DNA of 55,791 nt. Source: Thermoanaerobacterales bacterium. GTDB lineage: Bacteria; Actinomycetota; Acidimicrobiia; Acidimicrobiales; JACDCH01. Within the stretch, counting starts at the first letter, position 1. Every line of letters begins with the position of its first letter. This document shows, one piece after another, positions 22,736-31,224 of this stretch. The translations under genes were made by a program, and so were the position numbers. The notes under the pieces are model-generated. The model ran no database searches, was not told where the DNA came from, and was given only the letters and a program-made list of their open reading frames with translations. The stretch covers positions 1 to 55,791 of the forward strand of contig PKRH01000004.1 in NCBI GenBank assembly GCA_017577565.1, read 5' to 3'.

Positions 22736-23701
22736 GTGACCGAGCTGCGACCGGCGACGAGGACGTTCGACCCGGCCCGGCTCGCGCCCCTGCTGGCGGC
22801 CGAGACGCCCACCGTCCCGCTCGACGACCCCTCGGGCTGCACGATCTGGCTGAAGCTCGAGTACCAGCTGCCCAGCGGGTCGACCAAGGACCGGTTCGCG
22901 GCCCACGTCCTGGCCCGGGCGGTGGAGGACGGTCGGGTCGGGCCGGGCACGACGGTGGTCGAGGCGTCAAGCGGCTCGACGTCGATCGCCTTCGCCATGG
23001 CGTGCGCGGCGCTCGGCGTGCGGTTCGTCGCCGTCCTCCCCGAGGGCGTGTCCGACGAGCGGGTGATGATCATCCGCCGGTTCGGCGGGGAGGTGGCGCT
23101 GTCGCCGGGTGACGGCGGCATGCCGGGGGCGATCGCCGAGGCCGAGCGGCTGGCCGCCCGCGAGCCCGACGTCTTCCTGCCCCGGCAGTTCACCAACCCG
23201 GCCAACGCCGCCGCCCACGAGGCCCGCACCGGGCCGGAGCTGCTGGCCGCGGTGGGCGCCGCCGGCGCGACCGTCGACGGGTTCGTGGCCGCGGTGGGCA
23301 CGGCCGGCACGCTCATGGGGGTCGGCCGGGTGGTGCGGGACGCCAACCCGGGCGCCACCGTCGCCCGGGTCGTGGTGGCCGGCGAGACGGTCGACGCCGA
23401 GCAGGGCGGGCCGACGTGCCTCGGCATCCCCGGCGTCGTCGACTGCCTGTCGGGGCTGCTCGACGAGGAGGCCCTCGGCGGGCACCCGCCCATCGCCGTC
23501 CCCCGGGCCGAGGCGATGGCCGCCGCCCGCGAGCTCGCCGCCCGGGGGTTCCCGGTCGGGCCCTCCAGCGGCCTGAACCTGGCGGGCGCCCGCCGCCTGG
23601 CCCGCGCGCTGGGCCCCGGCCACCACGTCGCCACGGTCGCCTGCGACCGGATGGAGCGCTACTTCTCCACCGACCTCTTCGACGACCTGCGCACGCCCTG
23701 A
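22736..23701 (+). CDS. PLP-dependent enzyme of the cysteine-synthase family
   Basis: Fold-type II PLP enzyme, 321 residues. The Schiff-base Lys is in PSGSTKDRFAAHVLA, the substrate loop in VVEASSGSTSIAFAMAC, and the phosphate-binding glycine loop in AAVGTAGTLMGVG. SSGLNLAGARRLA near the end corresponds to the PLP-ring contact. The family includes cysteine synthases, cystathionine beta-synthase-like and related beta-replacing enzymes; the exact substrate is not clear, and the glycine loop is GTAGT where the family usually has GTGGT. GTG start at 22736. No sulfur-pathway genes adjoin. A two-tier hairpin follows the stop. Confidence 0.75.
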   Translation: MTELRPATRTFDPARLAPLLAAETPTVPLDDPSGCTIWLKLEYQLPSGSTKDRFAAHVLARAVEDGRVGPGTTVVEASSGSTSIAFAMACAALGVRFVAVLPEGVSDERVMIIRRFGGEVALSPGDGGMPGAIAEAERLAAREPDVFLPRQFTNPANAAAHEARTGPELLAAVGAAGATVDGFVAAVGTAGTLMGVGRVVRDANPGATVARVVVAGETVDAEQGGPTCLGIPGVVDCLSGLLDEEALGGHPPIAVPRAEAMAAARELAARGFPVGPSSGLNLAGARRLARALGPGHHVATVACDRMERYFSTDLFDDLRTP

Positions 23702-23706
23702 CCCCC

Positions 23707-23743
23707 GGCTGCTCGTTGCACGGGCAGTGCACGCTTGGCAGCC
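23707..23743 (+). terminator. Two-tier hairpin after the PLP-enzyme gene
   Basis: Outer stem GGCTGC/GCAGCC and inner stem TGCAC/GTGCA (loop GGGCA), joined by a 4/6-nt internal loop. It lies 5 nt after the stop codon and 34 nt before the next ATG. It may be a terminator or a leader structure of the following gene. Confidence 0.4.
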
Positions 23744-23777
23744 TGTGGCGACGTTCACACCGACAGGGGGGCGCAGC

Positions 23778-25085
23778 ATGGACGACGTCGCCGTCGAGGT
23801 CGACACGCCGGGCGGGCGGCTGGGCATCAACGGGCGCATCGCCCCGGGCTACGAGGGCGTCCTCGACGCCTTCGCCCGCAACTTCACCGAGCACGGGGAG
23901 GTCGGGGCGGCCTTCGCGCTCGTGCACGACGGCCGCACGGTCGTCGACCTGTGGGGCGGCGTGGCCGACGCCGCCACCGGCGCCCCCTACACCGAGGACA
24001 CGCTGCAGCTGGTCTTCTCGTCCACCAAGGGTGCCACGGCCCTCTGCGCGCACCTGCTCGCCCAGCGGGGCGAGCTCGACCTCGACGCCCCGGTGGCCTC
24101 CTACTGGCCCGAGTTCGGCCGCGCGGGCAAGGCCGACATCCCCGTCCGCTGGCTGCTGTGCCACAAGGCCGGCCTGCCGTACGTCGAGGCGCCGCTCGGG
24201 CTGGAGGAGCTGCTCGACTGGGAGCGACCGGTCGAGGCCCTGGCCGCCATGGCCCCGGTGTGGGAGCCCGGCACGGCCCACGGCTACCACGCCGTGACCT
24301 ACGGCTGGCTCGTGGGCGAGGTCGTGCGGCGCGTCACCGGGCGCAGCCTGGGGACGTTCTTCGCCGAGGAGGTCGCCCGGCCGCTCGGGCTGGAGCTCTG
24401 GATCGGGCTGCCCGACGACCAGCAGGGCCGGGTGGCGCCGCTGACCAACCGGGGCCTGCGCCCCGCCCGGGAGCGCGACGCCGTCCCGGCGGCCGAGGCG
24501 CAGGCCCACGCGCCGGGCATGGGCGCCGAGACGCCCGGCGCCGAGCGGCCCGGCGACCTCGTGGCGACGGTCGAGGCGCTGCTCGGCCCCGACTCGCTGC
24601 TGCTCCGGGCGCTCGGCGGGTCGACCGCCCTGCCGCTGGTCGGCGACGGCGTGTTCAACGACCCCCGGGTCCGGGCCGCCGAGCTGCCCGCCGCCAACGG
24701 CGTGACCACCGCCCGGAGCCTCGCCCGCATGTACGCGGCGACGATCGGGCCGGTGGAGGGCGCGGACGCCGGACCGCTGCTCACGCCCGAGCAGCTCGCC
24801 GTCGCCACCGCCCGCCAGACCGAGGGCAGCGACCGGGTGCTCGTCCTCGAGACGACGTTCGGGCTGGGCTACATGCTCTCGTCGGACTTCTCGCCCTACG
24901 GCTCGCCGCGGTCGTTCGGCCACGCCGGCGCCGGTGGGTCGGTCGGCTTCGCCGACCCCGAGAACGGGCTGGGGTTCGGCTACGTGATGAACCGCATGGT
25001 CGCCAACCTCTCCGGCGACCCCCGCAGCCGGGGCCTCGTCGCCGCCGTCTACGACGCCATCGGCGTCGAGCCGGCCTTCGCCTGA
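23778..25085 (+). CDS. Serine hydrolase, family VIII esterase / class C beta-lactamase fold
   Basis: A 435-residue cytoplasmic serine hydrolase of the EstB/beta-lactamase (PF00144) family. The SxxK motif is FSSTKGATALCAH (nucleophile Ser, general base Lys), and the Tyr motif appears as GYHAVTYGWLVGE. The C-terminal GHAGAGGSVGFADPENGLGFGYVMN is the usual family end. No signal peptide is seen, so an esterase or carboxypeptidase-like activity on small substrates is more likely than penicillin resistance. ATG 23778 is preceded by AGGGGGG. A clear paralogue lies on the other strand (32276-33442). Confidence 0.88.
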   Translation: MDDVAVEVDTPGGRLGINGRIAPGYEGVLDAFARNFTEHGEVGAAFALVHDGRTVVDLWGGVADAATGAPYTEDTLQLVFSSTKGATALCAHLLAQRGELDLDAPVASYWPEFGRAGKADIPVRWLLCHKAGLPYVEAPLGLEELLDWERPVEALAAMAPVWEPGTAHGYHAVTYGWLVGEVVRRVTGRSLGTFFAEEVARPLGLELWIGLPDDQQGRVAPLTNRGLRPARERDAVPAAEAQAHAPGMGAETPGAERPGDLVATVEALLGPDSLLLRALGGSTALPLVGDGVFNDPRVRAAELPAANGVTTARSLARMYAATIGPVEGADAGPLLTPEQLAVATARQTEGSDRVLVLETTFGLGYMLSSDFSPYGSPRSFGHAGAGGSVGFADPENGLGFGYVMNRMVANLSGDPRSRGLVAAVYDAIGVEPAFA

Positions 25086-25393
25086 CCGACCGCCCCGCAG
25101 TCGCCGGCCACCGACCGAGGACGTTCCCCCGGCCGGCGTCCCGCGCCCGGGGGTGACCCCGATGGCCCGGTCACGGCCCGGCCGTACCGTGAGGGCACAC
25201 CGGGAGCGCGGTGCGAAGGACCGCCCCGGGGTCGACGAGCGAGTCGCGCGGCGCCCGGCCACGGCGGGGACCGGCGGGGCGCCGTCGGAGGGCGGCGGGC
25301 CCTCTCGACCCTGGCGGCGGGGCGGTCACCGGCGGCGCACCGCGCTCCCGGCCGGCGGGCCCCGGGCCCCGGCGCGGGCGAGCGGACCGGGCG

Positions 25394-25410
25394 CCGATCG
25401 CGGCGATCGG
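25394..25410. repeat. Inverted repeat at the prfC promoter
   Basis: CCGATCG-CGG-CGATCGG, 7-bp arms with a 3-nt spacer, overlapping where the -35 of the prfC promoter should be. Possible operator. Confidence 0.3.
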
Positions 25411-25422
25411 GCCGCGGCGCCG

Positions 25423-25428
25423 TAGCCT
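25423..25428 (+). promoter_or_regulatory. Probable -10 box of prfC
   Basis: TAGCCT, 10 nt before ATG 25439; the message would have only a few leader bases. Confidence 0.4.
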
Positions 25429-25438
25429 GGTCGGTCGC

Positions 25439-27022
25439 ATGGAATCCGTCGCCGACCTCGCCGCGCGCCGGCGCACCTTCGCCATCATCAGCCACCCCGA
25501 CGCGGGCAAGACCACCCTCACCGAGAAGTTCCTCCTCTACGGCGGGGCCGTGCAGGAGGCCGGTCAGGTCAAGGCCCGCGGCGAGCGGCGGCGCGCCCGG
25601 TCGGACTGGATGGAGCTCGAGCAGAAGCGCGGCATCTCGATCACCTCGGCCGTGCTGCAGTTCCCCTACCGGGGCAACGTGCTCAACCTGCTCGACACGC
25701 CCGGCCACCGGGACTTCTCCGAGGACACCTACCGGGTCCTGGCGGCGGTCGACGCCGCGGTGATGGTGCTGGACGCGGCCAAGGGCATCGAGTCCCAGAC
25801 GCTGAAGCTGTTCGAGGTCTGCCGGGCCCGCAACGTGCCGCTCCTCACGTTCATCAACAAGTGGGACCGGCCGGGCCGGGACGCCCTCGAGCTGCTCGAC
25901 GAGATCGAGAGCCGGCTCGACCTGCAGCCGGTGCCGGTGACCTGGCCGGTCGGCATCGCCGGTGACTTCCGGGGTCTGATCGACCGGCCCCGGGAGCGGT
26001 TCGTCCGCTTCGGGCGGACCGCCCACGGCGCCGCCACGGCGACCGAGGAGGTGCTCGACCTGGAGCAGGCGGCCGCCGAGGAGGGCGACGCCTGGAAGGC
26101 GGCGATCGACGAGGTGGCGCTGCTCGACGAGGTCGCCGGCGGCGTCGACCTCGACCTGTTCCTCGCCGGCGAGCAGTCGCCGGTGTTCGTCGGCTCGGCG
26201 CTGACCAACTTCGGCGTCGGCCTGCTGCTCGACGGGATCGTCGACCTGGCGCCCCCGCCCTCGCCCCGCCTCGACGTCGACGGCGCGGCCCGTAAGCTGG
26301 ACGACCCCTTCTCGGGCCAGGTCTTCAAGGTCCAGGCCAACATGGACAGGGCGCACCGCGACCGGGTCGCCTTCGTGCGGGTGTGGTCCGGGCGGTTCGA
26401 GCGGGGGATGGTCGTCACCCACCAGCCGACGGGCCGGCCGTTCGCCACCAAGTACGCGCACTCGGTCTTCGCCCAGGAGCGCGAGACGCTCGAGGAGGCC
26501 TACCCGGGCGACATCGTGGCGCTCGTCAACGCCTCCGACGTGCGGGTGGGCGACACGCTCTACGTCGACACCCCGGTCGAGTACCCGCGCCTGCCCGAGT
26601 TCGCCCCCGAGCACTTCGTCACCGCCCGGGCCCGGGACACCGGCCGGTTCAAGCAGTTCCGCCGGGGCATCGCCCAGCTCGACGACGAGGGCGTCGTGCA
26701 GGTCCTGCGCGACCCCGACCTCGGCGACCAGGCGCCGGTGCTGGCCGCGGTGGGCCCGATGCAGCTCGAGGTGGCGTCGTGGCGCCTGGAGCACGAGTTC
26801 GGCGCCGCCGCCGAGCTGACGCCGACGCCCTACACGATCGCCCGCCGCACCGACGAGGCCTCGGCGCCCGAGCTGGCCCGGATGCCCGGCGTGCGGGTGC
26901 TGGCGCGGGCCAGCGGCACGCTGTACGCGCTGTTCGAGAGCCCGTACTGGCTGGCCCGGGTCGAGGACGAGTACCCGGAGCTGACCCTCGAGCGCCTGGT
27001 GGCCGAGGGCACGCAGGGCTGA
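25439..27022 (+). CDS. prfC: Peptide chain release factor 3
   Basis: Translational GTPase that recycles RF1/RF2 from ribosomes, 527 residues. G1 motif SHPDAGKTTLTEKFLLYGG, G2 region GISITSAVLQF, G3 DTPGHRDFSEDTYR, G4 INKWDR: the EF-G-like G domain with the RF3-specific DFSEDTYRVL. Domains II and III follow, including FKVQANMDRAHRDRVAF and VGPMQLEVASWRLEHEF. The ATG start fits the MxSVADLAARRRTFAIISHPD pattern of RF3. RF3 is patchy in actinobacteria, so its presence is worth noting. It converges with the tripeptidylpeptidase-like gene. Confidence 0.94.
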   Translation: MESVADLAARRRTFAIISHPDAGKTTLTEKFLLYGGAVQEAGQVKARGERRRARSDWMELEQKRGISITSAVLQFPYRGNVLNLLDTPGHRDFSEDTYRVLAAVDAAVMVLDAAKGIESQTLKLFEVCRARNVPLLTFINKWDRPGRDALELLDEIESRLDLQPVPVTWPVGIAGDFRGLIDRPRERFVRFGRTAHGAATATEEVLDLEQAAAEEGDAWKAAIDEVALLDEVAGGVDLDLFLAGEQSPVFVGSALTNFGVGLLLDGIVDLAPPPSPRLDVDGAARKLDDPFSGQVFKVQANMDRAHRDRVAFVRVWSGRFERGMVVTHQPTGRPFATKYAHSVFAQERETLEEAYPGDIVALVNASDVRVGDTLYVDTPVEYPRLPEFAPEHFVTARARDTGRFKQFRRGIAQLDDEGVVQVLRDPDLGDQAPVLAAVGPMQLEVASWRLEHEFGAAAELTPTPYTIARRTDEASAPELARMPGVRVLARASGTLYALFESPYWLARVEDEYPELTLERLVAEGTQG

Positions 27023-27035
27023 GGCCGGCGGCCGG

Positions 27036-28502
27036 TCAGTCGGTGCAGGTCGTGCCGTCCTCCGGCACCTCGAGGTCGACCAGGTAGTCGGCGACGATCT
27101 CGTCGACGCACGCGACCCCGTTCGCCACCACCGTGTGGCCGTCGCCGTCGTAGGTGAGCAGGACGCCGCTCTCGAGCCGCTCCGCCGTGCGGACCCCGGC
27201 CTCGTAGGGGGTGGCGGGGTCGCCGGTCGTCGACACCACGAGGATCGGCGGGGCGCCGGGCGCCGTGACCGGCTCCAGCGGTTCCTCCTCGACCGGCCAC
27301 AGCGGGCAGCGGACGTAGTCGTTCACGATCGCCTCGCCGAAGTGCGGCGCGCTCTCCGCCGCCTCGGCGGCCGCGTCCAGCAGCTCCTGGGGGTCCTCCG
27401 GCCAGTCGAAGTCGATGCAGTTGACGGCGAAGTAGACGTCGAAGCTGGCCACCCCGATGTACTGGTCGGCGAGCGCGACCATGCCGCTGCCGTCGCCGTC
27501 GAGCGCGTCGGCGACCGCCTCGGCCAGCTCGGGCCACAGCAGCTCGCTGTAGAGGGGCATGGCCAGGCCGATGGACAGCTCGCCGGGGCCGAGGTCGCGC
27601 GGCTCGGCCGGGATCGGCTCCTCCTCGACCATCGCCTCGAGCTCCTCGATGGCGCCGATCGGGTCGTCGGCGATGGGGCACGAGGGGTCGTCGCGGCAGT
27701 CGTCGGCGAAGCGCTCCAGCGCGGTCTCGAACCCGGCGGCCTGCTGGGTGGCGATCTCGACGCCGTCGGGGCCGAGCTCCAGCACGCCGTCGAGGACCAT
27801 GGCCCGCACCCGGTCCGGGTAGAGGTCGGCGAGCACCTGGCCGATGGCGGTGCCGTAGCTGAAGCCGAGGTAGTTCAGCTGCTCGTCGCCCATCGCCTCG
27901 CGCACGGCGTCGATGTCACGGGCGACCTCCTCCGTGCCGAGGTACGGCAGCAGCTCGCCGGCGTCGGCCTCGCAGCCGTCGACGTAGTCCTGGCTGACGT
28001 CGAGCAGCTCCTCGGCGTCCTCGGGCGAGTCGATCGTGGGGTCGAGCCCGTACAGCTCGGTCATGTCGCCCCCGCAGTCGATCTCGCTGGCGCCGAGGCC
28101 CCGGGGGTCGACGCCCACGATGTCGAAGTGCTCGGTCACCTCGCTCGGCAGCGCCCAGGCGAGGCTGACGGCGAAGTCCGCCGCCGTCGCGCCGGGGCCG
28201 CCGGGGTTGACGAACAGGGCGCCGATGCGGTCGCCCTCGGCCGGGACGCGGGCGATGCTGATCGTGAGCGTGTCGCCGTCGGGGTTCGCGTAGTCGACGG
28301 GGACCTCGAGCTCGGCGCACTCGGCGTCACCGCCGCAGCTCGTCCACTCGAGGGTGCCGCCACCGGAGCCGTCGTCGGGGCCGGCCGCGCCGCCGCCCGC
28401 GCCGGCGCCGCCCGCGAGCGGCTCGTCGGCCTCCTGCGCGCACGCGGCGACGATCGTCAGGGTGAGCAGCGTGGCCAGCAGGCGGAGGGGGCGTCGTGAC
28501 AC
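27036..28502 (-). CDS. Lipoprotein alpha/beta hydrolase, tripeptidyl aminopeptidase-like
   Basis: Exported peptidase-like hydrolase of 488 residues. The signal peptide VSRRPLRLLATLLTLTIVAAC ends at lipidated Cys21, followed by a Gly/Ala-rich spacer. The mature part is the alpha/beta hydrolase fold of the SlpD/SlpE tripeptidyl aminopeptidase group: GALFVNPGGPGATAADF (oxyanion loop), VGVDPRGLGAS, nucleophile Ser in LGFSYGTAIGQ, and Asp and His in STTGDPATPYEAG and YDGDGHTVVANG. The mature protein is acidic. GTG start with TAGCGT 7 nt upstream suggests a leaderless message. Confidence 0.88.
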   Translation of the reverse strand: MSRRPLRLLATLLTLTIVAACAQEADEPLAGGAGAGGGAAGPDDGSGGGTLEWTSCGGDAECAELEVPVDYANPDGDTLTISIARVPAEGDRIGALFVNPGGPGATAADFAVSLAWALPSEVTEHFDIVGVDPRGLGASEIDCGGDMTELYGLDPTIDSPEDAEELLDVSQDYVDGCEADAGELLPYLGTEEVARDIDAVREAMGDEQLNYLGFSYGTAIGQVLADLYPDRVRAMVLDGVLELGPDGVEIATQQAAGFETALERFADDCRDDPSCPIADDPIGAIEELEAMVEEEPIPAEPRDLGPGELSIGLAMPLYSELLWPELAEAVADALDGDGSGMVALADQYIGVASFDVYFAVNCIDFDWPEDPQELLDAAAEAAESAPHFGEAIVNDYVRCPLWPVEEEPLEPVTAPGAPPILVVSTTGDPATPYEAGVRTAERLESGVLLTYDGDGHTVVANGVACVDEIVADYLVDLEVPEDGTTCTD

Positions 28503-28509
28503 CGGATCG

Positions 28510-28515
28510 ACGCTA
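28510..28515 (-). promoter_or_regulatory. -10 box, leaderless start of the tripeptidylpeptidase-like gene
   Basis: TAGCGT on the minus strand, 7 nt before GTG 28502; no ribosome site in the gap. Confidence 0.45.
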
Positions 28516-28556
28516 ATCGGAGCGGCGACCGGTTCCGGCGCGGGCCGGACCCGACG

Positions 28557-29357
28557 TCACCCCTCCTGGTCGCGCGCCGCCTGGGCGGCCATCCACTCCC
28601 GGGGCGTGATGCCGAGCTCGTGGATCTCGGCGGCGACGTCCCGGCCCACGTAGCGCAGGTGCCAGGGCTCGTAGTCGTAGCAGGTGCGGTCGATGCCGCC
28701 CTCCGGGTAGCTGAGGACGAAGCCGAACTCGTGGGCGTGGTCCGCGATCCACCGACCGGTGGGCGTGTCCGCGAAGGCGGTCGTGAGGTCGGCCCCCTGG
28801 GGGTCGAGGACGTCGATGGCGGTGCCGAGCTGGTGCTCGCTGTGGCCCGGCCGGGCGGTCCGCCGGTTGGCCTCCTCCTCGCCGACCTGGGCGACCCGCT
28901 CGAGGTAGAGCTGGGCCTGGTACGAGAAGCTGCGGTAGCCGGAGACGACGACGAACGGGGCGCCGGCCGCCTCCGCCTCGGCCCGCATGGCGCCGAGGTC
29001 CTCGATCATGACCTCCCGGACCTGGTCCTGGCTGTCGAAGCCCGCCTCGGTCACGGGGACGAGGTCCGGCGGGACGAAGTCCTCGGGGAGCCGGTAGCGG
29101 GTGTCGACGATCGTCGTGGCCCAGTCGGTCGCCGGGTCGGTGGTCACGGGGTCGTCGCCGAACCGGCAGGGCGGGGCGAGCGCCATCGTGGTCGTCGGCC
29201 GGGTGTCGGCGGCCGCCGTCGACGGTGGTGCGAGGTCGGCGACCCGGCCGGCCGGGCTGGCTCGGGACGTCTGGGTGTCGTCCCAGGTGATCCACAGGCC
29301 CGTCCCGGCGGCGACGAGCACGATCACCAGTGCCAGTCCGACCATCCACCCCTTCAC
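28557..29357 (-). CDS. D-Ala-D-Ala carboxypeptidase, VanY/M15B type, membrane-anchored
   Basis: A 266-residue exported zinc peptidase that trims cell-wall stem peptides. An N-terminal anchor (MVGLALVIVLVAAGTGLWITW) is followed by a Thr/Ala/Pro linker and the M15B domain: VVVSGYRSFSYQAQLYLERV, RPGHSEHQLGTAIDVLD (His and Asp zinc ligands) and EPWHLRYVG (third ligand His). GTG start with TAGGTT 8 nt upstream, hence likely leaderless. It is the second VanY-type domain in the window, the first being fused to a TadE-like segment at 8815-9564; the two are not close copies. No van resistance genes adjoin, so housekeeping wall remodelling is more likely than glycopeptide resistance. Confidence 0.9.
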   Translation of the reverse strand: MKGWMVGLALVIVLVAAGTGLWITWDDTQTSRASPAGRVADLAPPSTAAADTRPTTTMALAPPCRFGDDPVTTDPATDWATTIVDTRYRLPEDFVPPDLVPVTEAGFDSQDQVREVMIEDLGAMRAEAEAAGAPFVVVSGYRSFSYQAQLYLERVAQVGEEEANRRTARPGHSEHQLGTAIDVLDPQGADLTTAFADTPTGRWIADHAHEFGFVLSYPEGGIDRTCYDYEPWHLRYVGRDVAAEIHELGITPREWMAAQAARDQEG

Positions 29358-29365
29358 GACACCGC

Positions 29366-29371
29366 AACCTA
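29366..29371 (-). promoter_or_regulatory. -10 box, leaderless start of the VanY-type gene
   Basis: TAGGTT on the minus strand, 8 nt before GTG 29357. Confidence 0.4.
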
Positions 29372-29456
29372 GGCCGCGTCGCGCCGGGATGTTCAGGCCG
29401 CCACGGAGCAGGGCGAGCGTGTCACGAACCGTGGACCCACCGGGTCACGCCGGGCG

Positions 29457-29486
29457 TTCGTCGCGCCGTCAGCCGGCCGGTACGCT
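29457..29486 (+). promoter_or_regulatory. Promoter of tRNA-Ala
   Basis: TTCGTC (29457-29462), 18 nt, TACGCT (29481-29486). The mature tRNA starts 19 nt past the -10. The TTCG-type -35 resembles that of the DUF3566 promoter. Confidence 0.45.
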
Positions 29487-29504
29487 GGCACGTCCACGCG
29501 ACAC

Positions 29505-29578
29505 GGGGACGTAGCTCAGCTGGCTAGAGCACCTGCTTTGCAAGCAGGGGGTCGTGGGTTCGAATCCCATCGTCTCCA
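29505..29578 (+). tRNA. tRNA-Ala (anticodon UGC)
   Basis: 74-nt cloverleaf. The acceptor GGGGACG pairs with CGTCTCC, including the G3-U70 wobble that is the identity mark of alanine tRNAs. The anticodon stem is CCTGC/GCAGG with loop TTTGCAA (anticodon TGC), and the T-arm contains GGGTTCGAATCCC. The discriminator is A and CCA is not encoded. In mycobacteria alaT sits right beside ileT; here the two are 18.8 kb apart. Confidence 0.97.
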
Positions 29579-29601
29579 CCACCGCAGCGCCGCACCGGTG
29601 G
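29579..29601 (+). terminator. Hairpin after tRNA-Ala
   Basis: CCACCG / CGGTGG, 6-bp stem with 11-nt loop, directly after the tRNA 3' end. No U-run. Confidence 0.3.
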
Positions 29602-29619
29602 CGGCCCGTCCAGGTCACC

Positions 29620-30156
29620 TCAGCCGTGGTCGTGGGCACCGACGTGGGCGTGCGGGTCGGCCGTGATCTGCCGGTGCAGCGCGTGCGCCCAGACCTGCAG
29701 GCCGAGCATCGCCTCCACGTAGGCCCGGGCTGCGGCCGTGCCCTCGGACGCGTGGTCCTTCAGGGCCATGGCGTGCCGGTGGCGCCGTTCGACCTCGTCG
29801 CGCACGCTGTCGCACAGGAACCCGACGAGCTCGTCGGGCGATCCCGTCTCCAGCGCCCGCTCGGCCTTCGGGATGACCGGTCCGACGTCGAGACCCGCGG
29901 GCTTCAGCCCGGTGAACGGGGCGCCCTCACCGGCACGGTGCACGCGCACGACGGTCTCGAAGAACCAGCGATCGGCCACCTCGCGGGCCGCCGGCCCGAG
30001 GGCGCGGGCCTTCAGCGCGAGGTCGAACGCGTCACGGACCTCGGCCTCGCCGTCGACGTGGACGTACGGCAGGACCACGTCGACGTCGGCACCTGCGAGC
30101 GCCTGCCGCGCCGCGGTCACGACGGGGCCGTCCAGGGAGTCGCAGTGCGGAGGCAT
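29620..30156 (-). CDS. DUF6448 family protein
   Basis: A 178-residue soluble protein resembling the DUF6448 family by its opening HCDSLDGPVV, the segment ADRWFFETVVRVHRAGEGAPFTG and the pattern PVIPKAERALETGSPDELV. It is helical and rich in His near both ends, including the tail DPHAHVGAHDHG, which might bind metal. The function is not known. ATG with a very strong ribosome site (GAGGAGGTGG) suggests high translation. It lies alone between tRNA-Ala and the M23 gene. Confidence 0.75.
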   Translation of the reverse strand: MPPHCDSLDGPVVTAARQALAGADVDVVLPYVHVDGEAEVRDAFDLALKARALGPAAREVADRWFFETVVRVHRAGEGAPFTGLKPAGLDVGPVIPKAERALETGSPDELVGFLCDSVRDEVERRHRHAMALKDHASEGTAAARAYVEAMLGLQVWAHALHRQITADPHAHVGAHDHG

Positions 30157-30360
30157 CGACGACCACCTCCTCGCTCGGCTCCTCCCATCCTCCCCCCGCT
30201 CGGCGCCGCCCTCACGGGTCTCACGTCACATGGCGAGCAGCGGTCGGTCCCATCGGGGACCCGCTCCCGGCTCACGGACCTGCGGCCGGCCCGGTCCCGC
30301 GGGTCCGGCGGCGGCCCGCGTGCGATGCGTGGCCCGGGCGGGTCGGGGAAGCTCACGACC

Positions 30361-31209
30361 ATGCGCGAACCACGACCCGCCCGCTGGCGCACGCTGCTCG
30401 TCCGCTGTCGCATGCCGCTCGTGGCGGCGAGCGTCGCCCTGCTCGTGGCCGCCGTCGTCACCGACGTGTCGGGCTGGGCGTTCGTCGCCGTGCTCGCCCT
30501 GTTCGTCGCGGCGATGGCGCTGTACGCCCGGCTGGCCACGCCGGTCGGGCCGGTCGTCGCCCTGGCGGCGCCCGTCGACGGCCGCTGGCGGGCGCTGAAC
30601 AGCCCGACCACCCGGGTGCCGAGCCACGGGATCCACGCCTGGGCGCAGACCTACGCCGTCGACCTCGTCCACGACCCCGGCGGCGGCGCCCGCCCGGGCA
30701 TCGGGGTGCTCCCGGTCGCCCGCCGGCCCGAGGACTTCCCCGGGTTCGGCCGGCCGGTGCGGTCGCCGGTCGACGGCGAGGTCGTGCGGGCGGTCGGCTG
30801 GTGGCGCGACCACTGGAGCCGCACCTCCCCGCTGGGCCTCCTGTACCTCGTCCTCGAGAGCGTGCGGGAGCTGGCCGGGCCCTCCGCCATCCTCGGCAAC
30901 CACCTGGTGGTCCGGGCCGGCGACGGCACCCACGTCGTGCTCGCCCACCTGCGGCGCGGCTCGCTGCGCGTCCGCCGGGGCGACCGGGTGGCGGCGGGCC
31001 AGGTCGTGGCCGAGTGCGGCAACTCCGGCAACTCCAGCGAGCCGCACCTGCACCTGCAGGCGATGGACGGGCCGAGCGTCTGGACCGCGGCCGCCCGCCC
31101 CGTCACCATCGACGGCCGCCCGCCGCCGGCCAACGGCGAGCTGCTCGACGTGCCGCCGCCGGGCCCGCGCGGGGACGACCACGGTCACCCGACCGGTCCC
31201 GGCGGGTGA
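30361..31209 (+). CDS. M23 (LytM-type) peptidase, membrane-anchored
   Basis: Peptidoglycan endopeptidase-like protein, 282 residues. Two hydrophobic helices near the N-terminus (about residues 19-37 and 39-58) anchor it. The M23 domain follows, with a first zinc motif region PSHGIHAWAQTYAVDLVHD (His and Asp ligands), the beta-sheet core GNHLVVRAGDGTHVVLAHL and the final SSEPHLHLQAMD (HxH). The Asp/His spacing fits active enzymes. A Gly/Pro/His tail ends the protein. The start at ATG 30361 is chosen because the Arg-rich lead and helices begin there; the frame is open upstream through the tRNA and is not coding. Confidence 0.85.
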   Translation: MREPRPARWRTLLVRCRMPLVAASVALLVAAVVTDVSGWAFVAVLALFVAAMALYARLATPVGPVVALAAPVDGRWRALNSPTTRVPSHGIHAWAQTYAVDLVHDPGGGARPGIGVLPVARRPEDFPGFGRPVRSPVDGEVVRAVGWWRDHWSRTSPLGLLYLVLESVRELAGPSAILGNHLVVRAGDGTHVVLAHLRRGSLRVRRGDRVAAGQVVAECGNSGNSSEPHLHLQAMDGPSVWTAAARPVTIDGRPPPANGELLDVPPPGPRGDDHGHPTGPGG

Positions 31210-31224
31210 CGCCGCCGGGCGGGG

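Larger units (their letters stand above)
25086..25438. other. 353-bp intergenic stretch before prfC
   Basis: No convincing gene on either strand. It is extremely GC-rich. Seen in it: an inverted repeat CCGATCG-CGG-CGATCGG at 25394-25410 and the prfC -10 box at 25423. A TACCGT at 25183-25188 resembles a -10 box, but no start codon stands at the right distance. Confidence 0.5.

Noticed and set aside
23778..25085. Beta-lactam resistance gene
   Set aside because: The fold is that of class C beta-lactamases, but no signal peptide is present and motifs match family VIII esterases; the same holds for the copy at 32276-33442.
28557..29357. Glycopeptide (vancomycin) resistance cluster
   Set aside because: Only a VanY-like peptidase is present; no vanHAX-type ligase, dehydrogenase or two-component genes lie nearby.
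29554..30360. Upstream extension of the M23 peptidase frame through tRNA-Ala and antisense to the DUF6448 gene
   Set aside because: It would read through a tRNA gene and a well-supported opposite-strand gene; the N-terminal helices give a natural start at 30361.
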